Source: Phycisphaerae bacterium
GTDB lineage: Bacteria > Planctomycetota > Phycisphaerae > SM23-33
Direction of reading: 5' to 3'
DNA: 9,276 bases
Assembly: GCA_022866005.1 (NCBI GenBank)
Contig: JALHTV010000177.1
Span: 1-9,276, forward strand
Under the pieces are notes generated by a model that had not been told where the DNA came from, did not search any database, and saw nothing but the letters and a program-made list of their open reading frames with translations. A program made the translations under genes and the position numbers. Positions within the stretch are counted from its first letter, which is position 1. The number at the start of each line of letters is the position of its first letter. Below are positions 1 through 6,610 of the stretch, in pieces.

Positions 1-2
1 AC

Positions 3-37
3 GGGCGGACCTTCATTGGTCCGCCCACTTGTTTTTC
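3..37 (+). terminator. Rho-independent terminator of a gene left of the window
   Basis: A perfect 9-bp inverted repeat (GGGCGGACC at 3-11 and GGTCCGCCC at 18-26) encloses the loop TTCATT. A short spacer and a run of five T (32-36) follow. This is the classic arrangement of an intrinsic terminator reading left to right, so it should end a + strand transcript whose gene lies outside the window. It also separates that gene from the small basic ORF that starts at 106. Confidence 0.8.
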
Positions 38-105
38 TCTCCCGCGCCCCGGCCCCGTAGACACCACGCCCGCGCCATGCATATCCTGGCCGGCCGAGGA
101 TTCCC

Positions 106-183
106 ATGGGCAAGCCCAGACGTCGCAGAAAGATCGGCTCGAAGAAGCGCCGCGAGCGCCGGAACCGCCGCAAGCGGAAGTAA
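106..183 (+). CDS. 25-aa extremely basic mini-protein (ribosome-associated type?)
   Basis: This ORF encodes 25 residues beginning MGKPRRRRKIGSKK and ending NRRKRK; 17 of the 25 are Arg or Lys, and there are no aromatic residues. A GAGGA Shine-Dalgarno sequence (96-100) lies five bases before the ATG, which supports real translation despite the size. The composition resembles other tiny nucleic-acid-binding or ribosomal proteins, such as bacterial Thx-like or AURKAIP1/COX24-like peptides, which also follow an MG-K-basic pattern. I cannot assign it to one of these families, and the ribosomal role is inference. It stands alone: a terminator precedes it, and the next gene (radical SAM, - strand) converges on it. 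No clear promoter was seen between 38 and 95. The alternative is a chance ORF in GC-rich DNA, but the RBS and the near-pure basic content argue against that. Confidence 0.6.
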   Translation: MGKPRRRRKIGSKKRRERRNRRKRK

Positions 184-268
184 GCAGGTCCGGCCAGCAC
201 GCAGGTGGAGTCTCACCCGCAGCCCAGAGGAACCGGCGCTACACCGCCAGCGCCTGCGGGGGGTATAG

Positions 269-1297
269 TCACTGCGCCGACCAGACGCCCGCGATCGGCG
301 TCTTGCAGCCCGGGCAGCATCCCCCCGCCAAGCGGTTCTTGCGAACGGTGAACCCCGCGCGCTCGATCAGCAACTCACGGCAGGCGGGACAATACGTGCT
401 CTCGTTGGCCTGGCTGGCCACGTTGCCGGAGTAGATGTATTTCAGCCCCGCCTCCTTGCCCATCCGGCAGGCCAGCTCCAGCGTCCGCAGCGGCGTGGAC
501 GGCACGGAGGTCATCTTGTAATCCCCGTGAAACCGGCTGACGTGCCAGGGCACAGAGTCCCCGAGCTGCTCGGCGATGAAGCGGGCGATGGCTTGCAGTT
601 CCTCGGGGGAGTCGTTCATTCCCGGCACCACCAGCGTGGTCACCTCCACCCACACCCCGGCCTTCACCAGCGCCTTGAGGCACTCCAGCACCGGTTCCAG
701 CCGGGCCTTCATGATCGTGCGATAGGTCGCATCGCGGAAGGCCTTGAGGTCGACGTTGATCGCGTCCAGCACCGGGGCAATCGTCTCCACCGCCAGCGCG
801 CTGAGGAAGCCATTGGAGACGAAGCAGTTCTTCAGCCCGCGCTCCTTGGCCAGCGTGGCCGCGTCGTGGGCCAGCTCGAAGAAGACCGTCGGCTCGGTGT
901 ACGTGTAGCTGATGGAGGGGCAATGATGCTCGACGGCGGCGGCGACGATCTCGGCGGGGCTGACCGTGGCGCCGCCGACGCTCAGACCGTCGCGCGGGGC
1001 CTGGGAGATCTGCCAGTTCTGACAGAAGGCGCACTGGAAGTTGCACCCGGCCGCGGCCACCGACAGGCTCCGCGTGCCAGGCAGGAAGTGAAACAGGGGC
1101 TTTTTCTCGATCGGGTCGGCGTTGAGGGCGACCAGCGCCCCGTAGTTGAGCGACTTGAGCTTCCCCTCGACGTTGCGGCGGACCCGGCAGACGCCGTACT
1201 TGCCCGCGGCGATGACGCACTGATGGCCGCAGAGATTGCACCGCACGGTCTGGCCGTCCAGGGCCTCCCACAGCATCGCGTCATGATCGTGCGTCAT
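269..1297 (-). CDS. amrS: AmmeMemoRadiSam system radical SAM enzyme
   Basis: This 342-aa protein belongs to the radical SAM superfamily and looks like the radical SAM partner of the AMMECR1/MEMO1 pair, often annotated as pyruvate-formate-lyase-activating-enzyme-like. The N-terminal region has the family's Cys signature (CNLCGHQC at 20-27, then GKYGVCRVR ending at residue 40). The [4Fe-4S]-binding CxxxCxxC motif is C85, C89, C92 (GCNFQCAFCQNW), and WHVSRFHGDYKM lies in the C-terminal half, as expected for the family. The C-terminus carries two CPxC/CPGC pairs (YCPAC and CCPGC), a likely zinc ribbon. It should cleave S-adenosylmethionine reductively to a 5'-deoxyadenosyl radical in the cytoplasm; its physiological substrate is not known to me. 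An in-frame ATG at 1363 would add 22 residues with no family character. I prefer the ATG at 1297, preceded by a weak GGGGA. It lies 86 bases downstream of the exported-protein gene on the same strand. No AMMECR1 or MEMO gene is in the window. Confidence 0.88.
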   Translation of the reverse strand: MTHDHDAMLWEALDGQTVRCNLCGHQCVIAAGKYGVCRVRRNVEGKLKSLNYGALVALNADPIEKKPLFHFLPGTRSLSVAAAGCNFQCAFCQNWQISQAPRDGLSVGGATVSPAEIVAAAVEHHCPSISYTYTEPTVFFELAHDAATLAKERGLKNCFVSNGFLSALAVETIAPVLDAINVDLKAFRDATYRTIMKARLEPVLECLKALVKAGVWVEVTTLVVPGMNDSPEELQAIARFIAEQLGDSVPWHVSRFHGDYKMTSVPSTPLRTLELACRMGKEAGLKYIYSGNVASQANESTYCPACRELLIERAGFTVRKNRLAGGCCPGCKTPIAGVWSAQ

Positions 1298-1383
1298 GGT
1301 CCGTCCCCACGGGGCAACCCAAGTGACTTCTTCACGAAGCGAAATGCGTCCGCCACACCGCAAGGCCGATTGCGGCGGCGGCT

Positions 1384-2376
1384 CTAAAACTGTCCCATGT
1401 CGCGATCGGCCAGGGCCTTTCGCAGCAGCAGGTAATCCCGCCCTTTATAGCGGCGGAGGACTCCCGTGATGCGCAGCTTGCCGTCGATGGTCTCGGCCCG
1501 TTCCAGCACCTGGCACGGCAGCAGGGGCACCGGCTGCTCCTGGAGGGTATTATCGGCTTCGAAGCGCGCCTCCATCCACTGCCCGTCGGCGGAGCGGGCG
1601 ATCCGGATCGTGCGGTTGATGAGGATGTCCCCCGCCGGCGGGGCCGCGGGCTGGCGCGACGAGGCGATGACACCCGGCTCCGGATTCGGCGGTTGCCGCG
1701 GCGCCGGTGCGGGAACGATAGGCTTGGCCGGCCGGTTCTTCATCAGCGACGACCGGATGCGCTCCGCCTCGTCCGGCGAAGTCGGCTCGACGGGGGCTCC
1801 CTGGGCCTGGGGCGCCTTGACTTCCGGAACCGGCGCCGGGGGCCGCGCCGCGGGCTGGGCCATAATGGGCACGTCCTTGGCAATGCTCAGAGGCAGGATG
1901 TACGCCTTGTCCCGGTAGGAGGTGGTCTGGCCGGTGACTCGGAACTCGGCCGTGGCGTCTTCGGCGACCAACCTCTCCAGCAGCTCCAGCTCCCTGCCGG
2001 GCAGAACGCGCATCCGCGACGGGAACCCGCCTGGCAGATCGTCGAGGAATTGCAGTGCCGACCAGCGGCCGCCGGCCTCGCGAGTCAGGCGGCAGCGGGC
2101 GTCGATCACCATGCTCTCGGGCACGGGCACCCGGGGGGGACGCTCCAGCGGTATCTCTTGCGTCGGTGTGGTGATCGGGACTGGCCCGCGCTCCAGGAGC
2201 AGCGACGGCTCCGTGGCCGGGGCGGCTGGGGCGGCGGGCGCCGCGGGGAGATCCGGCCGGCCAAGCGGGACCGCCCTCATGCCGGCGGGGGTGTCCGGAC
2301 GCGGCTGGACCGCGAGCAGCGGCCACACCACGCCCAAGACCACCGCAAAAACCACAATGGACAGACCCGTCCGCAT
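1384..2376 (-). CDS. Proline-rich exported/anchored protein with a duplicated ~75-aa domain
   Basis: This is a 330-aa protein of unknown function. Residues 5-23 are hydrophobic after a single Arg (MRTGLSIVVFAVVLG...), which fits a signal peptide or N-terminal membrane anchor, so the rest is probably extracytoplasmic. A Pro/Ala-rich linker follows (about 25-88, including PAAPAAPAAPA), then domain copy 1 (about 90-166), a second Pro-rich linker (about 170-250), and domain copy 2 (about 251-322) reaching almost to the C-terminus. The two copies share a pattern: R-x-x-R, GxW, F, D, LPxxxLE, (F/L)R(V/I)TG, Y, then Y(I/L)L. This indicates an internal duplication of a small, probably beta-rich, fold. 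No catalytic motif is recognisable. No clear Shine-Dalgarno sequence precedes the ATG. The gene is first in a probable two-gene unit with the radical SAM enzyme and is divergent from the heparinase-like gene. A structural or envelope role is a guess. Confidence 0.75.
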   Translation of the reverse strand: MRTGLSIVVFAVVLGVVWPLLAVQPRPDTPAGMRAVPLGRPDLPAAPAAPAAPATEPSLLLERGPVPITTPTQEIPLERPPRVPVPESMVIDARCRLTREAGGRWSALQFLDDLPGGFPSRMRVLPGRELELLERLVAEDATAEFRVTGQTTSYRDKAYILPLSIAKDVPIMAQPAARPPAPVPEVKAPQAQGAPVEPTSPDEAERIRSSLMKNRPAKPIVPAPAPRQPPNPEPGVIASSRQPAAPPAGDILINRTIRIARSADGQWMEARFEADNTLQEQPVPLLPCQVLERAETIDGKLRITGVLRRYKGRDYLLLRKALADRDMGQF

Positions 2377-2454
2377 GAACCCGGTATTCTACCGCAACCA
2401 GGCTGTCCATCCAATCCCGCCAGAGGGCGCACCGGTCCTCTCAGGCCGCCCGGC

Positions 2455-2483
2455 TTGAACTCCCCCCCCTGCGGGGCTATCCT
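2455..2483 (+). promoter_or_regulatory. Sigma70-type promoter for the heparinase-like gene
   Basis: TTGAAC (2455-2460) and TATCCT (2478-2483) are separated by exactly 17 bases; each matches the consensus hexamer at four of six positions. Transcription would start near 2490, about 44 bases before the ATG at 2534. The spacer contains a C-run followed by GCGGGG. The early leader contains a small hairpin, AGGGA-TCAG-TCCCT (2503-2516), just before the ribosome-binding site. The assignment rests on the sequence match and on position in a divergent intergenic region. Confidence 0.5.
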
Positions 2484-2533
2484 CTTACCGCCGGTTGTGT
2501 GAAGGGATCAGTCCCTCCCGAAGGCCAGCAACC

Positions 2534-4447
2534 ATGAGACGCGGCATCCTAGCCACCCGAGAGGAACTCGCTGCTCTGCGCGAGCGGATCAGCCGAAGAC
2601 CCTTCGACGGCATCTACGACGCCCTGGGCCGCCGCTGCGCGCTGATCCTCCAGACCCCCCCCGTGACCGAATCGCAGTGGCGCACCCTGTGGGAGCACGG
2701 GCACTGGTCCTCGGCTGTCACCGCCGCCCGCACCGCCCAGGGGCGCATCCTGGACCTGCTGATCGCCCACCACATCGACCGCAACCTGGCCTACCGCGAC
2801 CGCGCCATCGAGGAGCTGAAGAACCTGATCGGCTGGAGCACCTGGGTGGACCCCTGCCACAACCACCTCCCCGCCGACCTGTGCACCGCCGAGGCCGCCG
2901 TGGCCGCCGCAGTGGGACTGGACTGGTTGTGGGAGGACCTGCCGGAGGCCGACCGCCTCCGCGTGCTCCAGGCTATCCGGCACAAGGCGATCCAGCCCTA
3001 CCGCCAGGCGATCCAGCAGCAGACCTGGTGGTACACTTGCTACCACAATTGGAACGCCGTGGTGAATAGCGGCTGCGGCCTGGCCGGGCTGGCGTTGGGC
3101 GACGAGGAGCCCCCGGCCCAAGAGGCCTACCACCTGGCCCTGGCGGGGCTGGAGCACTTCTTTGACGCCCTGGGGAGAGAGGGAGGATGGGACGAGGGCA
3201 CGGGGTACTGGGGCTACGCGATGCGGTACGTGCTGCTGCTGGGCGAGGCCGCCTACAGCCTGATCGACGACCGGCGCATCCTCCACCACCGCGGGATGGA
3301 CGCGACGGGACTGTTCGGCGTCTACTTCACGCCCAACGGTCAGCCGGCCAGCTTCGGCGACAACCCGGCCGTGCCGCTGTGCGGCACGCTGTACCTGCTG
3401 GCCAAGCACTTCGGGGCGGGCGAGGTCCTCCGCTGGATGGACACTTACGCCTTCCACCGTGACGCCACCACCACCGGCTGGGCCTCCGAGGGGCTGGCGC
3501 TGCTGTTCCGCCCCGTGGACGCCGACCCGCCGCGCCAGGTGAGCCTGGCGCCCGTGAAGGTATTCCGTGAGATTGGCTGGGCGGCGATGGCCGACTGCTG
3601 GCCGCGCCCGACGATGTACGTGGCCGTCAAGGCCGGGGACATGGCCGCCAACCACTCCCAGCGCGACATGAACTCCCTCCAGCTCCAGGTGGACGGGGAG
3701 ATGCTGCTGATCGACCTGGGCCACGGGCCGTTCAGCCGCGAGTACTTCTCCGACGACCGCGGAGAGTTCTACGAAGTCCAGGCCCGCGCCCACAACACCG
3801 TCACCGTCGGCCAGCGCGACCACCAGATCGACGCCCGCGGGGAGCTCATCGAGGCCGACAGCGCCGAGCACTTCCGCTGGGTCGCCGCCGACGCCGAGAC
3901 CGCCTGCGGAGACAACGTCCACTTCATCCGCCACGTGATCATGCTCACCGAGCGCTCCTCGCACCAGGGGCAGATGCTCGTCGTGGTGGACGAGCTGAGC
4001 GACGTCGAAGATGAATTGGCCGACCTGATGTGGCACACCGAGGGCCACCTGCACCTGGACGCCGTGACGCGGACCGGCACGATCAGCGGGGCCAAGGCCG
4101 CGGTGCACTTCGCGGTGGCTGCGTGCGGCGAGCCGGGTCGAGCGGGGACCACGGACATCGCCGTCACCGCCGAGACCGCCCAGGCCCCCGCGGCGAGCGG
4201 ACTCGAGCCGGAGGCGGGCAAGGCGCACAACATCCTGCACGTCTCAGCCCCCGTGCTGGGGCGGCTGGTCCTGGTGAGCGTCTTCAGCCGCCGCCCGCTG
4301 ACTTCGGTGAGCTCAGCCGAGCCGGGCGGGCCCCTGCGCCTCACAGGCGGGCGCAACGGCGACTTGACCGTCCACGCCGGCTCGGCGACGCTTCGCTTCA
4401 AGACCCGCAAGGACCGCCTCCACCTCCACCAGGTCACTGTGAAGTAA
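2534..4447 (+). CDS. Heparinase II/III-like family protein (polysaccharide lyase fold)
   Basis: This 637-aa protein has the two-part layout of heparinase II/III-like lyases: an N-terminal alpha/alpha toroid (about 1-330) and a C-terminal beta-sandwich (about 340-637). Signature stretches are CYHNWNAVVNSG (169-180), GGWDEGTGYWGY (217-228), NHSQRDMNSLQL (373-384), LLIDLG with D394, and RAHNTVTV with H420. Members cleave uronic-acid-containing polysaccharides by beta-elimination; the substrate cannot be read from the sequence. The family zinc site of Pedobacter heparinase II, as I recall it, uses a His-Asp-His set. Here the first position of the set appears to be Q376 in place of His, while D394 and H420 are kept. 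No signal peptide is visible, so the protein may be cytoplasmic and act on imported oligosaccharides. The ATG at 2534 has AAGG nine bases upstream; a TTG at 2495 would add 13 uncharacteristic residues. It has its own promoter and no sugar-utilisation neighbours in the window. Confidence 0.82.
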   Translation: MRRGILATREELAALRERISRRPFDGIYDALGRRCALILQTPPVTESQWRTLWEHGHWSSAVTAARTAQGRILDLLIAHHIDRNLAYRDRAIEELKNLIGWSTWVDPCHNHLPADLCTAEAAVAAAVGLDWLWEDLPEADRLRVLQAIRHKAIQPYRQAIQQQTWWYTCYHNWNAVVNSGCGLAGLALGDEEPPAQEAYHLALAGLEHFFDALGREGGWDEGTGYWGYAMRYVLLLGEAAYSLIDDRRILHHRGMDATGLFGVYFTPNGQPASFGDNPAVPLCGTLYLLAKHFGAGEVLRWMDTYAFHRDATTTGWASEGLALLFRPVDADPPRQVSLAPVKVFREIGWAAMADCWPRPTMYVAVKAGDMAANHSQRDMNSLQLQVDGEMLLIDLGHGPFSREYFSDDRGEFYEVQARAHNTVTVGQRDHQIDARGELIEADSAEHFRWVAADAETACGDNVHFIRHVIMLTERSSHQGQMLVVVDELSDVEDELADLMWHTEGHLHLDAVTRTGTISGAKAAVHFAVAACGEPGRAGTTDIAVTAETAQAPAASGLEPEAGKAHNILHVSAPVLGRLVLVSVFSRRPLTSVSSAEPGGPLRLTGGRNGDLTVHAGSATLRFKTRKDRLHLHQVTVK

Positions 4448-4450
4448 GTC

Positions 4451-4465
4451 CCGGCGTCTCGCCGG
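4451..4465 (+). terminator. Short GC hairpin after the heparinase-like gene (weak terminator candidate)
   Basis: CCGGCG (4451-4456) and CGCCGG (4460-4465) form a perfect 6-bp stem with a TCT loop, starting three bases after the stop codon. No T-run follows directly, so termination here would be inefficient or would need Rho. The hairpin separates the heparinase-like gene from the promoter region of the restriction-modification cassette. Confidence 0.35.
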
Positions 4466-4483
4466 TCCCCAGATCGACCTTTG

Positions 4484-4512
4484 TTGACGGGTAACGTGCA
4501 AGTGTGTACCCT
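4484..4512 (+). promoter_or_regulatory. Candidate promoter of the RM cassette, possibly leaderless
   Basis: TTGACG (4484-4489, five of six matches to the -35 consensus) lies 17 bases before TACCCT (4507-4512, a TAnnnT-type -10). The ATG at 4520 is seven bases beyond the -10, so the transcript would start at or next to the initiation codon. No Shine-Dalgarno sequence precedes that ATG, which fits leaderless translation. The -10 match is modest, so this is a candidate only. Confidence 0.4.
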
Positions 4513-4519
4513 GCCCTCC

Positions 4520-6610
4520 ATGCCTGGGGACAATAACCTACCGACTGTTCGCGACATCCTCCGCGGGTCCGCCCACGCCCTGACTATCTTCAAGCCTGAA
4601 GCCGTCGCCAAGCTGGAAGGCAAAATCTACCTGAAGCGTGGCAAGCCGTACTTGAAGTGCTACGCAACCGGCAAAGAGCGCCCGGCCAAGCCCGAAGAAA
4701 TCGTGCGGCAACTGTACGTCAAGATGCTCATGGCCGACTACGGTTACCCGGCCGAGCGTATCGCCGTTGAAAAGCCCGTGCAATTCGGGTCCGCCGTCCA
4801 TGAGAAGGCCGCCGATGTTGTCATACGCGACAAGGACGATCCCGACACCGCGTTTATCATCGTGGAGTGCAAGAAGCCCAAACGGGCCGACGGCCTGCAA
4901 CAACTGAAAAGCTATTGCCACGCCGAAGGCGCGCCCATTGGCGTTTGGACCAACGGGGGCGAAACGGTCATCCTTCACCGCCAAGACCCCAACTACTTCC
5001 GCGCCCTTACCGCCATACCCCGCGCCGGGCAGACCCTTTCGGACCTACTGGATGAGAAATGGACGCTAGGCGACCTGACAGAACACAACGTATTGGTTAA
5101 AGAACAAACGACCCTGAAGAACATCATCCTGGACATGGAGAACCTCGTCCTTGCCGGTGCCGGGGTCAGTGCCTTTGAGGAAGTTTTTAAGCTGATCTAC
5201 GCCAAGCTGTACGATGAATGGCACGCTGCCCAGGGGCCAGGCCGGCGCTATCTGCAATTCCGCGTCGGCGGGGCGACACCTAGAGAGTTCAAGGACAAGA
5301 TCAACCGCCTTTTCGACGAGGCCAGGCGCAAGTGGCCCGGCGTGTTTCTAAACGGCGAGAAGATCGAGTTGACCCCCGAACACCTTGTAACGTGCGGGTC
5401 CGCCCTGGAAAACGTCAAGCTGTTCAACTCCAACCTCCAAGTCATCGACGAAGCCTTTGAGTACTTGTCCGTTGAAGTGTGGAAGGGCAAAAAAGGGCAG
5501 TACTTCACCCCCCGCCACGTCATCGACATGGCCGTGAAGATGCTTAACCCAACCGCCAAGGAATTCGTCATCGACACGGCCGCCGGGTCTTGTGGCTTCA
5601 CCGTACATACGATCTTCCATGTTTGGGGAAACGAATTCACCGCCGCCGGTCCCGCTCCCTGGCAGACCGAGTACGCCCGCGAGAATGTCTATGCGATTGA
5701 CTTCGACACTCCCGCGATCAAGATTGCCAAGGCGCTAAACCTTATCGCCGGTGACGGCAAGACGAATGTTTACCGCGCCAACACCCTTGACCCGCGAAGC
5801 TGGCCCGATGAAGTCAAGGTCGGCCTGCGCCCGCGCCTGATGCGATTCCCAGACGACCCGGAGAAGGACCGCTGGAATCAAGAAAACTTCCGGTACTTTG
5901 CCTTTGACGTGCTGTTGACCAATCCGCCCTTTGCGGGCGACATAAAGGATTCCCGTATCCTTCACCAATTCGACCTGGCGAAGAAGGCCAACGGCAAGTG
6001 GTCGAACAAGGTTGGGCGCGATGTGCTCTTTATCGAACGCAACCTTCAATTCATTAGGCCCGGCGGCCGTATGGCAATCGTCCTGCCCCAAGGACGGTTG
6101 AACAACACAACCGATAAGATCATCAGGGACTTCATCGCCGATCATGCCCGGATACTGGCCGTGGTGGGCTTGCACGGCAACACGTTCAAGCCGCATGCCG
6201 GCACAAAGACCAGTATCCTTTTCCTGCAAAAGTGGAATGACGACCGCAAAGCCCCGCCCATGCTTCGCTGCCCGAAGGTCTATGACTACCCGATCTTCTT
6301 CGCCACCAGTCAGGCCGGGGGCAAGGACAACACAGGCGAGTACGTCTATCTGACTGACGACAAGGGCAATCGCCTTTACGACCTGTTCGGTCATCCGATG
6401 GTGGACCACGACCTTTTCAACCTGCGCCGACACCTGGCCGGCCAAGCCGAGCAACTTATCAACTTCGCAACTGACAAGGCCGTGAAGGACACCTTGAAGG
6501 CCAAGTACAAGGACAAGCTGCAATTCGTGCCTGACCGCCTCGGCGTCGCCGAAGCCTTCCGGGAATGGGGCCGCAAACAGGGATTCGCCTCCTGCGCGGA
6601 GGGCGACTAA
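4520..6610 (+). CDS. Fused HsdR_N-type nuclease and HsdM N6-adenine DNA methyltransferase
   Basis: This 696-aa protein combines restriction and modification functions. Residues about 20-165 resemble the N-terminal nuclease domain of Type I HsdR, with an intact-looking PD-(D/E)xK site: D99 (AADVVIRD), then E116-C117-K118 (IIVECKKPKR). Residues about 190-330 fit the helical HsdM N-terminal domain. From about 330 comes the SAM-dependent methyltransferase: YFTPRHVIDMAV, motif I DTAAGSCGF (352-360; D-P-A-C-G-T-G-G-F is common in HsdM), and motif IV NPPF (468-471), typical of N6-adenine methylation. GRMAIVLPQGRL and KTSILFLQKW are also HsdM-like. There is no helicase domain. The ATG at 4520 is preferred over the upstream TTG at 4481, although no Shine-Dalgarno sequence is present. 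The specificity gene overlaps the stop codon by one base, so the two products surely work as a complex. Base composition is lower in GC than the neighbours. The alternative reading is an HsdM of a Type I system whose HsdR lies elsewhere. Confidence 0.88.
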   Translation: MPGDNNLPTVRDILRGSAHALTIFKPEAVAKLEGKIYLKRGKPYLKCYATGKERPAKPEEIVRQLYVKMLMADYGYPAERIAVEKPVQFGSAVHEKAADVVIRDKDDPDTAFIIVECKKPKRADGLQQLKSYCHAEGAPIGVWTNGGETVILHRQDPNYFRALTAIPRAGQTLSDLLDEKWTLGDLTEHNVLVKEQTTLKNIILDMENLVLAGAGVSAFEEVFKLIYAKLYDEWHAAQGPGRRYLQFRVGGATPREFKDKINRLFDEARRKWPGVFLNGEKIELTPEHLVTCGSALENVKLFNSNLQVIDEAFEYLSVEVWKGKKGQYFTPRHVIDMAVKMLNPTAKEFVIDTAAGSCGFTVHTIFHVWGNEFTAAGPAPWQTEYARENVYAIDFDTPAIKIAKALNLIAGDGKTNVYRANTLDPRSWPDEVKVGLRPRLMRFPDDPEKDRWNQENFRYFAFDVLLTNPPFAGDIKDSRILHQFDLAKKANGKWSNKVGRDVLFIERNLQFIRPGGRMAIVLPQGRLNNTTDKIIRDFIADHARILAVVGLHGNTFKPHAGTKTSILFLQKWNDDRKAPPMLRCPKVYDYPIFFATSQAGGKDNTGEYVYLTDDKGNRLYDLFGHPMVDHDLFNLRRHLAGQAEQLINFATDKAVKDTLKAKYKDKLQFVPDRLGVAEAFREWGRKQGFASCAEGD
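6598..6603 (+). promoter_or_regulatory. Strong RBS that fixes the HsdS start
   Basis: GGAGGG lies inside the end of the methyltransferase gene, six bases before the ATG at 6610. That ATG overlaps the TAA of the upstream gene (TAATG), which implies translational coupling. This decides against an upstream in-frame start at 6565. Confidence 0.75.

Noticed and set aside
235..254. GGCGCT/AGCGCC hairpin between the basic mini-protein and the radical SAM gene
   Set aside because: A 6-bp stem with an 8-base loop and no T-run on either side is not convincing as a terminator.
527..1387. 286-codon open frame on the + strand opposite the radical SAM gene
   Set aside because: The - strand frame carries the CxxxCxxC motif and other family signatures; the + strand translation is His/Arg/Gly-rich noise.
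2376..2425. Possible - strand promoter (TAGAAT at 2391-2386, TTGGAT 17 bases upstream) for the duplicated-domain protein
   Set aside because: The -10 is good, but the -35 matches only three of six positions. It is plausible but too weak to list as a feature.
2549..4240. 563-codon open frame on the - strand opposite the heparinase-like gene
   Set aside because: Its low-complexity Val/Gly/Gln/Arg-rich translation has no domain character, and the + strand frame has clear family motifs. Long antisense frames are expected in GC-rich coding DNA.
5735..6523. 262-codon open frame on the - strand opposite the methyltransferase
   Set aside because: It is a shadow of the methyltransferase frame, which holds NPPF and related motifs.
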